Below the pieces are notes generated by a model, which searched no databases, had not been told where the DNA came from, and saw only the letters and a program-made list of their open reading frames with translations. DNA of 64,000 bases, from NCBI RefSeq assembly GCF_019219075.1, contig NZ_JAHUWJ010000001.1, positions 186,001-250,000 of the forward strand. Direction: 5' to 3'. The DNA is from Chitinophaga sp. sic0106. GTDB lineage: Bacteria; Bacteroidota; Bacteroidia; Chitinophagales; Chitinophagaceae. Shown here piece after piece: positions 42,318 to 50,389 of the stretch; position 1 is the first letter of the stretch; the number at the start of each line of letters is the position of its first letter. A program made the translations under genes and the position numbers.

Positions 42318-43676
42318 ATGAGCCTACTACAGAAATACAATGTGGCAGCGCCACGATATACCAGTTACCCTACCGTTCCCTACTGGGATGAAGCAGGCTT
42401 TAACCTGGACCAATGGAAGGCTTTGCTTCAGCGGTCATTCAACGAGTCGAACGACAAAGAAGGCATCAGCATTTATATACATCTTCCTTTCTGTGAAAAA
42501 CTCTGTACCTACTGTGGCTGTAACAAGCATATTACGGTGAACCACAGCGTAGAAGAACCTTATATCTCCACTTTACTGAAAGAGTGGAAATTATACACAG
42601 CTGCTTTTGGCGGCAAGCCTAAAATCAGGGAGGTACATCTGGGAGGCGGCACTCCTACATTTTTCAGTGCGGAGCACCTGGGGCAACTGATGAACGGATT
42701 GTTTGAACAGGCAGAACTACTGCCGGATGCAGCCCTCAGTTTTGAAGGTCATCCCGGCAATACTACCAGCGCGCATTTACAGTTGCTGCATCAACTTGGT
42801 TTTCGGAGAATCAGCCTGGGCATTCAGGACTTTGATCCTGCTGTGCAGGAGGTCATTAATCGGGTGCAGGATTTTGAAACCGTAGCAGCAGTGATGCAGC
42901 AGGCCAGAGAGATAGGTTTTATTTCTGTGAACTTCGATCTGATCTACGGACTGCCGCTGCAAACTGTAGCGAGTGTAACAGACACAATTAAGAAAGTGAT
43001 GATGCTGCGCCCTGACAGGATTTCTTTCTACAGTTATGCACATGTTCCCTGGATCAAAGGAGTGGGGCAGCGTAAATATGATGAGGCAGATTTACCTAAG
43101 GAGGGAGAGAAGCGCCGGCTGTATGAAACCGGTAAGGAATTATTTGTGGAAGCAGGATATACGGAGATCGGGATGGACCATTTTGCGTTGCCGGATGATG
43201 AGCTGTATCACGCGCGGAATAACGGCACACTGCACCGTAACTTCATGGGTTATACCGTGTTGCATACTTCTTTGCTGGTGGGCCTGGGCGCATCTTCCAT
43301 TGGAGATAACTGGTATGCCTACGTACAGAATGAAAAGAACACCGTCGCTTACCAGGAGAAAGTGAACAAAGGAGAGTTTCCGGTGGTAAGAGGACACTTG
43401 CTTAACCAGGAAGACTTACTGATCCGTGGTCACATCCATGATCTGATGTGTAACTTTTCTACCAGCTGGCATAAAGCGGATACACAGTGCGATGCCATTG
43501 TGGATGGTATAGAAAGATTGCAGGAACTGGAGAAGGACGGACTGGTAAATGTACTTCCTGGTAAGGTGGCTGTAACGCCACATGGCAGAACGTTCATCAG
43601 AAACATTTGCATGGCTTTCGATGCAAGATTATGGCGTAAACTCCCTGCATCTCAACTCTTCAGCAGCGCTATATAA
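42318..43676 (+). CDS. hemN: Oxygen-independent coproporphyrinogen III oxidase
   Basis: 452 residues. Radical SAM enzyme with CxxxCxxCxC in FCEKLCTYCGCNKH, the glycine-rich HLGGGTPTFF and later FDLIYGLPLQT. It decarboxylates coproporphyrinogen III without oxygen, making heme precursors. Its place as last gene of the cbb3 run, three bases after the SafE-like gene, lets heme supply and oxidase assembly be switched on together when oxygen falls. Length is normal for HemN. Confidence 0.96.
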   Translation: MSLLQKYNVAAPRYTSYPTVPYWDEAGFNLDQWKALLQRSFNESNDKEGISIYIHLPFCEKLCTYCGCNKHITVNHSVEEPYISTLLKEWKLYTAAFGGKPKIREVHLGGGTPTFFSAEHLGQLMNGLFEQAELLPDAALSFEGHPGNTTSAHLQLLHQLGFRRISLGIQDFDPAVQEVINRVQDFETVAAVMQQAREIGFISVNFDLIYGLPLQTVASVTDTIKKVMMLRPDRISFYSYAHVPWIKGVGQRKYDEADLPKEGEKRRLYETGKELFVEAGYTEIGMDHFALPDDELYHARNNGTLHRNFMGYTVLHTSLLVGLGASSIGDNWYAYVQNEKNTVAYQEKVNKGEFPVVRGHLLNQEDLLIRGHIHDLMCNFSTSWHKADTQCDAIVDGIERLQELEKDGLVNVLPGKVAVTPHGRTFIRNICMAFDARLWRKLPASQLFSSAI

Positions 43677-43698
43677 ACCAGATATATACTCCCGGATA

Positions 43699-43733
43699 AG
43701 CCCGATTTTTCAGAATAAGAAAAAAATCGGGCT
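43699..43733 (+). terminator. Terminator of the cbb3-hemN operon
   Basis: A 12-13 bp stem AAGCCCGATTTTT/AAAAAATCGGGCT around a 9-base loop, 23 bases after the hemN stop. The A/T-rich part lies inside the stem, as in many Bacteroidota terminators. Confidence 0.8.
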
Positions 43734-44118
43734 GTCTGGCATCCATATCTCCCCAAAAATCAAATTTTAATAGTTATCCACCGGCAGGTTCAACTTTACT
43801 AAGAAGAGGAAAATTGAGTGCATTATTCGTGAGCAAAATATGAAGTGTAAAATGACTTTAACTTGAAACGTAGTGCTGCAGCGTGTTTCAGAGGGAATAA
43901 AAAAAGTCTGACCGTGTAGACAATCAGACTTTCTTATTATGTGAATGGGTTAGTAAGTACAGGGAAACAAAATTCCCTACACAATATTAAAAATAATTTC
44001 ATGACAAAAGAAAAAATTTACAAAAAATTTTATTCACACTACTAAAATAATTGTGGATAACAACAGAATGCATCTTCAACTTCCTGTCTGAAAAACTACA
44101 TTACAATCTCCGATTTAC
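43734..44118. other. Long gene-free stretch with DnaA-box-like 9-mers and AT-rich core
   Basis: No convincing ORF is present. The stretch holds a hairpin with A and T flanks (43901-43935, AAAAAGTCTGA/TCAGACTTT), another hairpin (GTACAGGGAA/TTCCCTAC, 43957-43980), a very AT-rich tract (about 43981-44050) and DnaA-box-like sequences: TTATTCACA (44030-44038) and TGTGGATAA (44052-44060), both perfect to TTATNCACA, plus TTATCCACC (43775-43783) and TGTGAATGG (43940-43948). It may be a replication origin or another DnaA-bound locus, or hold a small RNA; none is shown. Confidence 0.4.
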
Positions 44119-44126
44119 TACCTTTG
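44119..44126 (+). promoter_or_regulatory. -7 element (TACCTTTG) for the LpxD-like gene
   Basis: TACCTTTG, a full -7 match, 35 bases before the ATG at 44162. The -33 region is weak. Confidence 0.55.
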
Positions 44127-44161
44127 TTTCTCTTTAAAACATATTCTATAATTCAGTTCAT

Positions 44162-45109
44162 ATGAAGTTCGAAGCACCTGTTGCCGTAACGGAGATCGCA
44201 AACATGATAGGCGCGGAGCTGGTTGGTAACAGCCAGTTGATGGCCACCGGCATCAACGAGATACATAAAGTTACTCCAGGAGATATCTCCTTCGTAGACT
44301 TTGAAAAATACTATTCAGCGAGTCTGAATTCTGCAGCTACCATCATCATCATTAACAAAAAAGTGGATTGTCCGCAAGGAAAAGCATTGCTTGTGGTAAA
44401 CGACCCGTTCAGTGCATACGTGAAACTGGTGAAGTTTTATCGTCCGTTTGAGCCGGCATCCAAAGCGATCAGTGATACTGCCCTAATAGGAGAAGGAACT
44501 GTAATCCAACCTAACGTATTCATTGGCAATCATGTGCGCATCGGACGTAACTGTATCATCCATCCAAATGTGACTATTTACGACCATACGGTGATTGGAG
44601 ATAATGTGATCATCCAGGCAGGAACAGTGATTGGTGCAGATGCATTTTATTTCAAGAAGAGGGCAGACAGGGAAGTGATGTACGACAAACTGGAAAGCTG
44701 CGGAAGGGTGATCCTGGAAAATGATGTGGAAATCGGCGCCGGCTGCACCATCGACAAAGGTGTGAGCGGTGATACCATCATCGGACAAGGTACCAAGCTG
44801 GATAACATGATCCACATCGGTCATGGCACCATCATCGGTAAAAACTGCCTGTTTGCTGCACAGGTAGGTATTGGTGGTAAAGCACTCATTGAGGACAATG
44901 TGATACTCTGGGGTCAGGTAGGTGTATCCAAAGACCTGGTAATCGGTAAAAACGCTATTGTGCTCGCACAAAGTGGTGTACCCAGCTCCATCGAAGGAGG
45001 TAAAGTTTACTTTGGCTCTCCGGTGGAAGAAGCCCGCACCAAGAAAAAAGAATTGGCCTGGATCAAACGTATCCCGGAAATCTGGGAAAAGGTCAAACAC
45101 CTTTCCTGA
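44162..45109 (+). CDS. LpxD-like UDP-3-O-acylglucosamine N-acyltransferase
   Basis: 315 residues. The N-terminal domain (VTEIANMIGAELVGNSQLMA ... INEIHKVTPGDISFVD) matches the uridine-binding domain of LpxD, and the rest is a left-handed beta helix of hexapeptide repeats (IGEGTVIQPNVFIGNHVRIG and so on) with IHIGHGTIIGKNC containing the likely catalytic His. LpxD adds the N-linked acyl chain in lipid A synthesis. The chain is slightly shorter than E. coli LpxD (341), and no other lpx gene is adjacent, so it may be a second, diverged copy. Confidence 0.82.
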   Translation: MKFEAPVAVTEIANMIGAELVGNSQLMATGINEIHKVTPGDISFVDFEKYYSASLNSAATIIIINKKVDCPQGKALLVVNDPFSAYVKLVKFYRPFEPASKAISDTALIGEGTVIQPNVFIGNHVRIGRNCIIHPNVTIYDHTVIGDNVIIQAGTVIGADAFYFKKRADREVMYDKLESCGRVILENDVEIGAGCTIDKGVSGDTIIGQGTKLDNMIHIGHGTIIGKNCLFAAQVGIGGKALIEDNVILWGQVGVSKDLVIGKNAIVLAQSGVPSSIEGGKVYFGSPVEEARTKKKELAWIKRIPEIWEKVKHLS

Positions 45110-45135
45110 TATCAGCCACAAAATATTACATTCGC

Positions 45136-45167
45136 AGAGGAGCATAATTAGTGCTCCTCTGTCTTTT
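45136..45167 (+). terminator. Terminator after the LpxD-like gene
   Basis: A perfect 9-bp stem AGAGGAGCA/TGCTCCTCT with a 7-base loop, followed by GTCTTTTT. Confidence 0.88.
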
Positions 45168-45179
45168 TAAAGCTATGCT

Positions 45180-45854
45180 ATGCGCTCTCTGATCGCTATA
45201 TTATTGCTGCTCATTACAGGTACCGCAGCGGCCCAGCGTTTTCCCAAAGACGACCTGTACGACTCCGTTAACCAATGGCGTGTATCCATAGACGATGGAT
45301 GGTTTACCGCAAAAACCATCACCTATGGTGATTATACTACCTCCTCACGGAAAAACGGGATAGCCCCCGCACTGGCGCCCACCATCAAAACACCGGGTAA
45401 GGCATTTCATTTTGATGTAAGCGGTAACGGCAGCACTATTACCGTACAAACAGCAGAAGTGACACATATTGCCTTCCTGAACAGCAACCTTCCTGATTTC
45501 CTGGCTATAGCGTCGGACAAGGCCACCTTGTATTACGCACTGTTTGATATACCTGCAAACGAGGTACTCAGCCGCTGGGAGCTGATAGTAAAATCAGCTA
45601 CCTACATGGAACTGAATGCGGACAAACCCGTCGGCATCCTGCGCACCGCAGCAGCGCAAATCCGTATTACTGCCAATAACCGTTTTGGGCCCGCCAATTC
45701 GTACGAGCGCCTCTGTTATGTATTCAAGATCGGTAAGAAATCTGTTGCCGCGGTGATTCCCGGCGATGTACCACAGGTATGGGTACGTAAAGGGGTGGAT
45801 ACGGCAACCGTGCAGGTGCTGGCGGCCGCCATCGGTGCGCTACTGCTGCGCTGA
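45180..45854 (+). CDS. Exported protein of unknown function
   Basis: 224 residues with a signal peptide (MRSLIAILLLLITGTAAA, cut before QRF). I do not recognise the family. The mature part is predicted by eye to be mainly beta strand, with no catalytic motif and two segments (FHFDVSGNGSTITVQTAE and RIRITANNRFGPAN-like) that look like a jelly-roll or lipocalin-type barrel. It starts 12 bases after a terminator, so its promoter is hard to place. Its 3' end overlaps the converging epimerase gene by 15 bases. Confidence 0.65.
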   Translation: MRSLIAILLLLITGTAAAQRFPKDDLYDSVNQWRVSIDDGWFTAKTITYGDYTTSSRKNGIAPALAPTIKTPGKAFHFDVSGNGSTITVQTAEVTHIAFLNSNLPDFLAIASDKATLYYALFDIPANEVLSRWELIVKSATYMELNADKPVGILRTAAAQIRITANNRFGPANSYERLCYVFKIGKKSVAAVIPGDVPQVWVRKGVDTATVQVLAAAIGALLLR

Positions 45855-46823
45855 TTTATCCTTCAGAAACTGCCTGCTCAGCTCTTCCACCGTGGTAGCC
45901 AGCGGACGGAAGGTGAAACCCGGTAAACATTCCTGGATTTTATCGTTTTTGTAGTAGACTTTCATCTGTGCGGTATGTGCCGTTTCTTTGGTGATCAACG
46001 GGGATTTGCCGCCAAACAGGTGTTTCAGTTTTTCCACTCTCCACACCAGGCCTGTCATGAAGGGTGTAGCTTCCTTCATGGGTGGTTTTTTATTCATGGC
46101 TTTGGCCATGGTGGTAAACAGCTTCTGATAGGTCCAGTTTTCCGCAGAAAGGATAAATCGTTCTTCGGTGATAGGGCTGTCCATCAGCAGCATCATGGCT
46201 TTCACCACATCGCGTACATCTACAAAACCGTTTACACCAGTAGTATAGTAAGGGAATTCTTTATATGCATTTTTAAAGAGTGCGCTGGAACCTTCTTCCC
46301 AATTACCGGCACCGAGAATAATGGAAGGGTTTACAATAACGGCAGGCAGCCCTTCGGCGATACCTCTCCATACTTCCATTTCCCCTTCATATTTGCTGAC
46401 GCTGTATTTAGAGTTGTTTTTACTTTGTTCCCATTCACTTTCTTCTGAGATATGAATGCCTTCTTTCACGCGGCCGAGTGCGGCTACAGAGCTCACGTGC
46501 ACCAGTTTTTTCACGCCGGCATCGAGGGCCAGGTTGACCACGTTGGCGGTACCGGTTACATTCACCAGTCGCAGATTGTTATTACCGGGAGTAAAAGAGA
46601 CAACACCTGCGCAGTGGTACACCTGTTCGATACCTTCCATCACTTCTTCCAGCTCGATTACGTCCAGGATATCGCATTTTACCCATTCTATTTTGTGTTG
46701 GATATCGTGCAGCGCCGCAGCCGGCTGTTTCCGGTATAGTGCGCGTACAGGCTTTCCTGCTTCCACAAGTGAACGAATAAGTTGACTACCTAAAAGACCA
46801 GTTCCGCCGGTTACTAAAATCAT
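45840..46823 (-). CDS. NAD-dependent epimerase/dehydratase (extended SDR)
   Basis: 327 residues. The cofactor motif is VTGGTGLLGSQL; VHVSSVAALG holds the catalytic Ser and YSVSKYEGE the Tyr and Lys. This matches the extended SDR group that includes sugar epimerases, 3-beta-hydroxysteroid-type enzymes and dihydroflavonol reductase-like proteins. The substrate is not evident. It is the last gene of a minus-strand run after pheS and the hydroxyacyl-CoA dehydrogenase (56-base gap). Confidence 0.87.
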   Translation of the reverse strand: MILVTGGTGLLGSQLIRSLVEAGKPVRALYRKQPAAALHDIQHKIEWVKCDILDVIELEEVMEGIEQVYHCAGVVSFTPGNNNLRLVNVTGTANVVNLALDAGVKKLVHVSSVAALGRVKEGIHISEESEWEQSKNNSKYSVSKYEGEMEVWRGIAEGLPAVIVNPSIILGAGNWEEGSSALFKNAYKEFPYYTTGVNGFVDVRDVVKAMMLLMDSPITEERFILSAENWTYQKLFTTMAKAMNKKPPMKEATPFMTGLVWRVEKLKHLFGGKSPLITKETAHTAQMKVYYKNDKIQECLPGFTFRPLATTVEELSRQFLKDKSAQQ

Positions 46824-46879
46824 GTGAAGTGTTTCTTTTTTACAATCGCAGGCTCAAAAATAGGCTGTTTGTTTGGATA

Positions 46880-47728
46880 TTATTCGTACCGGTAGAAACC
46901 AATGCCGGTTTTCCTGCCCAGCTTCCCGTCTTTTACCCGCTGTTCCTGCAGGTGATTCGGTTTAAAGCGGGGTGCCTGTTCAAAAGCGTTGTAGAGGGAT
47001 TGGGATACGGCCAGGTTGATATCGTTGCCGATGAGGTCCATCAGGGCAAACGGTCCCATTCTGAACCCGGCAGCTTCCAGGAGCTGATCAATGCTGCTGA
47101 AATCGGCCGTTCCTTCTTCTGCAATTTTCATTGCTTCGAGATAGTAGTGCCGTGCTACTCTGTTTACGATAAATCCGGGTGAGTCTTTCACCTTCACCGG
47201 TGTTTTACCCATTTGTTTTGCCAATGTGTAGATGGTGCCTGCGGCTGTTTCGGAAGTTTGCGCACCTGAAATCACCTCCACCAGCTTCATGGCGTGGGCG
47301 GGATTAAAGAAATGCATGCCTACCACGCGGGAAGGGTTGACGCTGATGGCGGCTGCGATAGCCGACACCGACAGGGAAGAGGTATTGGTGGCAAAGATGG
47401 TATCTGCATGGTTGCCTTCTGCCAGCTGATTAAAGAGGGAAACCTTTGCTTCTGTTTTCTCGATAATTGCCTCGATAATCACATCGGCTATACATTCCTC
47501 GATATTGCTGGTGAAACGGAGTTTTTGCAGGGTTTCTGCCTTGATTTCGGGGGTAATCCGGCCCTTGTCAACAGCCAGGGCCAGGCTCTTTTCAATCTGA
47601 GCTTTGGCCCTGTCCAGCATCGTGGGAGCGATGTCAAATAAGATAGTGGAAAAACCGCTGGAAGCGGCTACCTGAGCAATGCCGGCGCCCATAGTGCCGG
47701 CGCCGCATACTGCGATGGTTTGAATCAT
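46880..47728 (-). CDS. 3-hydroxyacyl-CoA (3-hydroxybutyryl-CoA) dehydrogenase
   Basis: 282 residues. N-terminal NAD-binding domain (IAVCGAGTMGAGIAQVAASS), the catalytic His region GMHFFNPAHAMKLVEVI with the catalytic Asn of the family pair in ATNTSSLS, and the C-terminal helical domain (GFIVNRVARHYYLEA, then GFRMGPFALMDLIGND). It oxidises 3-hydroxyacyl-CoA or reduces acetoacetyl-CoA. The short single-domain form is that of Hbd/PaaH. It starts nine bases after pheS, an unrelated pathway, so the pairing looks like shared transcription rather than shared function. Confidence 0.92.
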   Translation of the reverse strand: MIQTIAVCGAGTMGAGIAQVAASSGFSTILFDIAPTMLDRAKAQIEKSLALAVDKGRITPEIKAETLQKLRFTSNIEECIADVIIEAIIEKTEAKVSLFNQLAEGNHADTIFATNTSSLSVSAIAAAISVNPSRVVGMHFFNPAHAMKLVEVISGAQTSETAAGTIYTLAKQMGKTPVKVKDSPGFIVNRVARHYYLEAMKIAEEGTADFSSIDQLLEAAGFRMGPFALMDLIGNDINLAVSQSLYNAFEQAPRFKPNHLQEQRVKDGKLGRKTGIGFYRYE

Positions 47729-47737
47729 ATTTGTACT

Positions 47738-48766
47738 TTATACTGTCCCCTGAAACTGCTCCAGGAAACGGGTATCGTTTTCGGAGAAGAGACGGAGGTC
47801 TTTGATCTGGTATTTGAGCATGGTAATGCGTTCGATACCCATACCAAAAGCGAAGCCGGTGTATTTTTCCGGATCAATACCGCAGTTGGCCAGTACTTTA
47901 GGGTGCACCATGCCACAGCCGAGGATTTCTACCCAGCCGGTATGCTTGCACACATTACAACCGGTGCCGCCGCAGATGAAGCAGGAAATATCCATTTCAG
48001 CGCTAGGCTCAGTGAATGGGAAGTAGGAAGGACGGAAACGGATGCCGGTGTTTTCTCCGAACATCTCTTTCACGAAGTGATACAGCGTTTGCTTCAGGTC
48101 CGCGAAAGATACATTTTCGTCTATATACAGCCCCTCCACCTGGTGGAAGAAGCAGTGCGCACGTGCAGAAATAGTTTCGTTTCTGTACACACGGCCCGGG
48201 CTGATGATACGGATAGGCAGCTTGCCCTCTTCCATTACGCGTACCTGCGCAGAGGAAGTTTGGGTGCGGAGCAGCCAGTCCGGATTTTTACTGATAAAGA
48301 ACGTATCCTGCATATCACGTGCAGGGTGGTTTTCCGGCAGGTTCAATGCCGTGAAGTTATGCCAGTCGTCCTCGATTTCCGGACCTTCAGCAATGCTGAA
48401 GCCCAGTCTTTCGAAGATATGAATGATTTTGTTGCGTACCAGGCTGATAGGATGGCGGGTACCCAGGCGATGCGGTTCGGCAGGCAGGGTGAAATCCACG
48501 TCGTCAGCTACAGCACCAGCGGTTTCTTTAAGGTCGGCAAACTGCTCGTACCTGGACTCAGCCAGCTGCTTAAAGTCATTTAAGATCTGACCGAATTCTT
48601 TTTTACGGTCATTCGGCACCTGCTTCATTTCCCCGAAAAGGGCTTTGACAATGCCTTTTGTACCCAAAAATTTTATACGGTATTGCTCCAGGTCCGCTGC
48701 GGAGGCAGGGGTGAAGCCCAATATTTCTTCCTTGTGAGTGGCTATTTGCTGTACTAACTGTTCCAT
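47738..48766 (-). CDS. pheS: Phenylalanyl-tRNA synthetase alpha subunit
   Basis: 342 residues. N-terminal coiled coil (about 1-85), then the class II core: motif 2 RIISPGRVYRNETISARAHC (with FFHQVEGL next), FRPSYFPFTEPSAEMDISC, and motif 3 GFAFGMGIERITML. An insertion CFICGGTGCNVC between these motifs may bind zinc; similar insertions occur in several phyla. PheS joins PheT in an alpha2-beta2 enzyme; pheT is not nearby. The ATG at 48766 gives the usual MEQL-type start and fits the promoter; the frame runs on upstream to 48844. Confidence 0.96.
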   Translation of the reverse strand: MEQLVQQIATHKEEILGFTPASAADLEQYRIKFLGTKGIVKALFGEMKQVPNDRKKEFGQILNDFKQLAESRYEQFADLKETAGAVADDVDFTLPAEPHRLGTRHPISLVRNKIIHIFERLGFSIAEGPEIEDDWHNFTALNLPENHPARDMQDTFFISKNPDWLLRTQTSSAQVRVMEEGKLPIRIISPGRVYRNETISARAHCFFHQVEGLYIDENVSFADLKQTLYHFVKEMFGENTGIRFRPSYFPFTEPSAEMDISCFICGGTGCNVCKHTGWVEILGCGMVHPKVLANCGIDPEKYTGFAFGMGIERITMLKYQIKDLRLFSENDTRFLEQFQGTV

Positions 48767-48772
48767 AAACAA

Positions 48773-48804
48773 CAAAGATAAGTGTTTAGGACATTTTCCG
48801 CAAA
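48773..48804 (-). promoter_or_regulatory. Promoter of pheS
   Basis: On the minus strand TTTG (48801-48804), 20 bases, TATCTTTG (48773-48780): ideal. The -7 element ends six bases before the ATG, so the mRNA should be near-leaderless. Confidence 0.8.
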
Positions 48805-48852
48805 GTGTTAAAACACGCGAAAAGTCGTATATTTTCATTCGCAAATTACCAT

Positions 48853-49707
48853 ATGTCTGCCGAGCGCTATACCCTTCTGCTTTTATCCACTACAGCCGCT
48901 ATGGTTGTATTTTTCGTGCTATATTTCCGGAGCCGCCATCACCTGAAACAACTCCGGGTGAACCTGGAAGCAGCCTCCAGCCGAAGCAATTTCCTCACAG
49001 CAGAACATTCCCTGTTACGCCGGCAACTGGCAGATATGAAACTGACATCTCTCAAATCCCAGATAAATCCGCACTTTGTATTCAATTGCCTCAACGGTAT
49101 CCACAGCGCCGTAATCACCGGCGAAAATGCCAGAGCCAAAGAGTATATCTCCGGCTTTGCGAAACTGCTGCGCATGGTGCTGATGCTCTCCGGGCGCAAT
49201 CTCATCTCCCTGAGAGAAGAAATAGAAATATTGGAACATTACCTGAAGCTTGAAAGGCTCCGAACCAACGAAGCCTTCGACTATACGTTGTTTACCGATC
49301 CGGCCATCAGCCCGGCCGACACACTGGTGCCAGGCATGCTGATACAACCTTTCCTTGAAAATGCCATCTGGCACGGACTCATGGCCAAAGAAGAAGGCAG
49401 CAGACATGTAGCCATACGATGGAAACAATTGGACAACAACCTGTTACACTGTGTAGTGGAAGATAATGGGATTGGCCGTAACCTGGCAGCCCTGCGCTGT
49501 AACGTGGACCTGAAAGCAGGCGCGCCACACCAGTCCAAAGGCATGGAAATATGCCTGGAACGGATAGAGCTTTACAGGAACACCTTTAACTCGAAATGTA
49601 ATATCGAAATAGAAGACCTGGCTGACGCCAGCAATACCCCGGAAGGTACCAGGGTAAGTATTACTTTTGAAGTCGGCGCGGCCATGCAGGAGGCGCTGAC
49701 CGCCTAA
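48853..49707 (+). CDS. LytS-type sensor histidine kinase without adjacent LytTR regulator
   Basis: 284 residues: membrane helix at about 7-26, a coiled region and a His_kinase domain with QINPHFVFNCLNGIHSAVI, then an intact ATP site: QPFLENAIWHGL, VEDNGIGRN and QSKGMEICLERI. Kinases of this type normally pair with a LytTR regulator, but none is adjacent; the next gene is an OmpR-type regulator on the opposite strand, overlapping by four bases at the ends. The ATG at 48853 is chosen to start the membrane helix; one at 48805 would overlap the pheS promoter. Confidence 0.87.
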   Translation: MSAERYTLLLLSTTAAMVVFFVLYFRSRHHLKQLRVNLEAASSRSNFLTAEHSLLRRQLADMKLTSLKSQINPHFVFNCLNGIHSAVITGENARAKEYISGFAKLLRMVLMLSGRNLISLREEIEILEHYLKLERLRTNEAFDYTLFTDPAISPADTLVPGMLIQPFLENAIWHGLMAKEEGSRHVAIRWKQLDNNLLHCVVEDNGIGRNLAALRCNVDLKAGAPHQSKGMEICLERIELYRNTFNSKCNIEIEDLADASNTPEGTRVSITFEVGAAMQEALTA

Positions 49708-50387
49708 AAAATCAGTTTATATCCCACACCCCTGATGTTTACAATCGAGACTTTTGTATCATCTTTCAGATAGCGGCGCAGCTTTGTAATAAACACGTCC
49801 ATACTACGGGCATTGAAAAAGTTATCGTCGCCCCAAAGGTCCAGCAGCACTGCTTTCCGTTCCATCACTTCATTGCGGTGATCATACAAACGACGCAGGA
49901 TTTCAGCCTCCCGGTGCGAAATAAATTCAGTGCTGTTATTACGGGTAAGTGTTTGTTTGGCGTAGTTAAACATATACTGACCGATAGCAACCGCACCTTC
50001 TTCCAGGTTGCGAACCGGCTGATCGTCGAAACGCTTCAATAAAGCCTTGATACGAACAATGAGTTCATCCATGCTGAAAGGCTTTTTCAGGTAATCATTA
50101 CCTCCCAGCTCAAAGCCCTTAACCACATCCGCAGTTTGTGATTTTGCTGTCAGGAAGATGATAGGGGTATACTTATCCACTTTCCTGATTTCTGAGGTTA
50201 CCGTAAAGCCATCCATATGCGGCATCATGATATCGAGCACCACCACATCCGGATGCTCCTGGTTAAACAGCTGCAGTCCTTCTTTGCCGTCGGAAGCGTA
50301 TAGCATGTGGAAGCCACGCATTTCCAGACTATCTTTCACAATTTGTCCGAGCTGCCATTCATCTTCGATCAGTAATACTTTTGCCAT
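49704..50387 (-). CDS. OmpR/PhoB-family response regulator
   Basis: 227 residues: receiver with LLIEDEWQL, phospho-Asp in VVVLDIMMPHMDG and Lys in LKKPFS; winged helix with ISHREAEILRRLYDHRNEVM, LDLWGDDNFFNARSMDVFI and VNIRGVGYKLIF. It lies two bases downstream of the kinase gene and is its clear partner. The pair faces away from the GLPGLI and outer-membrane genes, which are plausible targets. Confidence 0.94.
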   Translation of the reverse strand: MAKVLLIEDEWQLGQIVKDSLEMRGFHMLYASDGKEGLQLFNQEHPDVVVLDIMMPHMDGFTVTSEIRKVDKYTPIIFLTAKSQTADVVKGFELGGNDYLKKPFSMDELIVRIKALLKRFDDQPVRNLEEGAVAIGQYMFNYAKQTLTRNNSTEFISHREAEILRRLYDHRNEVMERKAVLLDLWGDDNFFNARSMDVFITKLRRYLKDDTKVSIVNIRGVGYKLIF

Positions 50388-50389
50388 AT

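Noticed and set aside
43582..43770. Small plus-strand frame overlapping the hemN end
   Set aside because: It reads through the terminator hairpin and has no family features.
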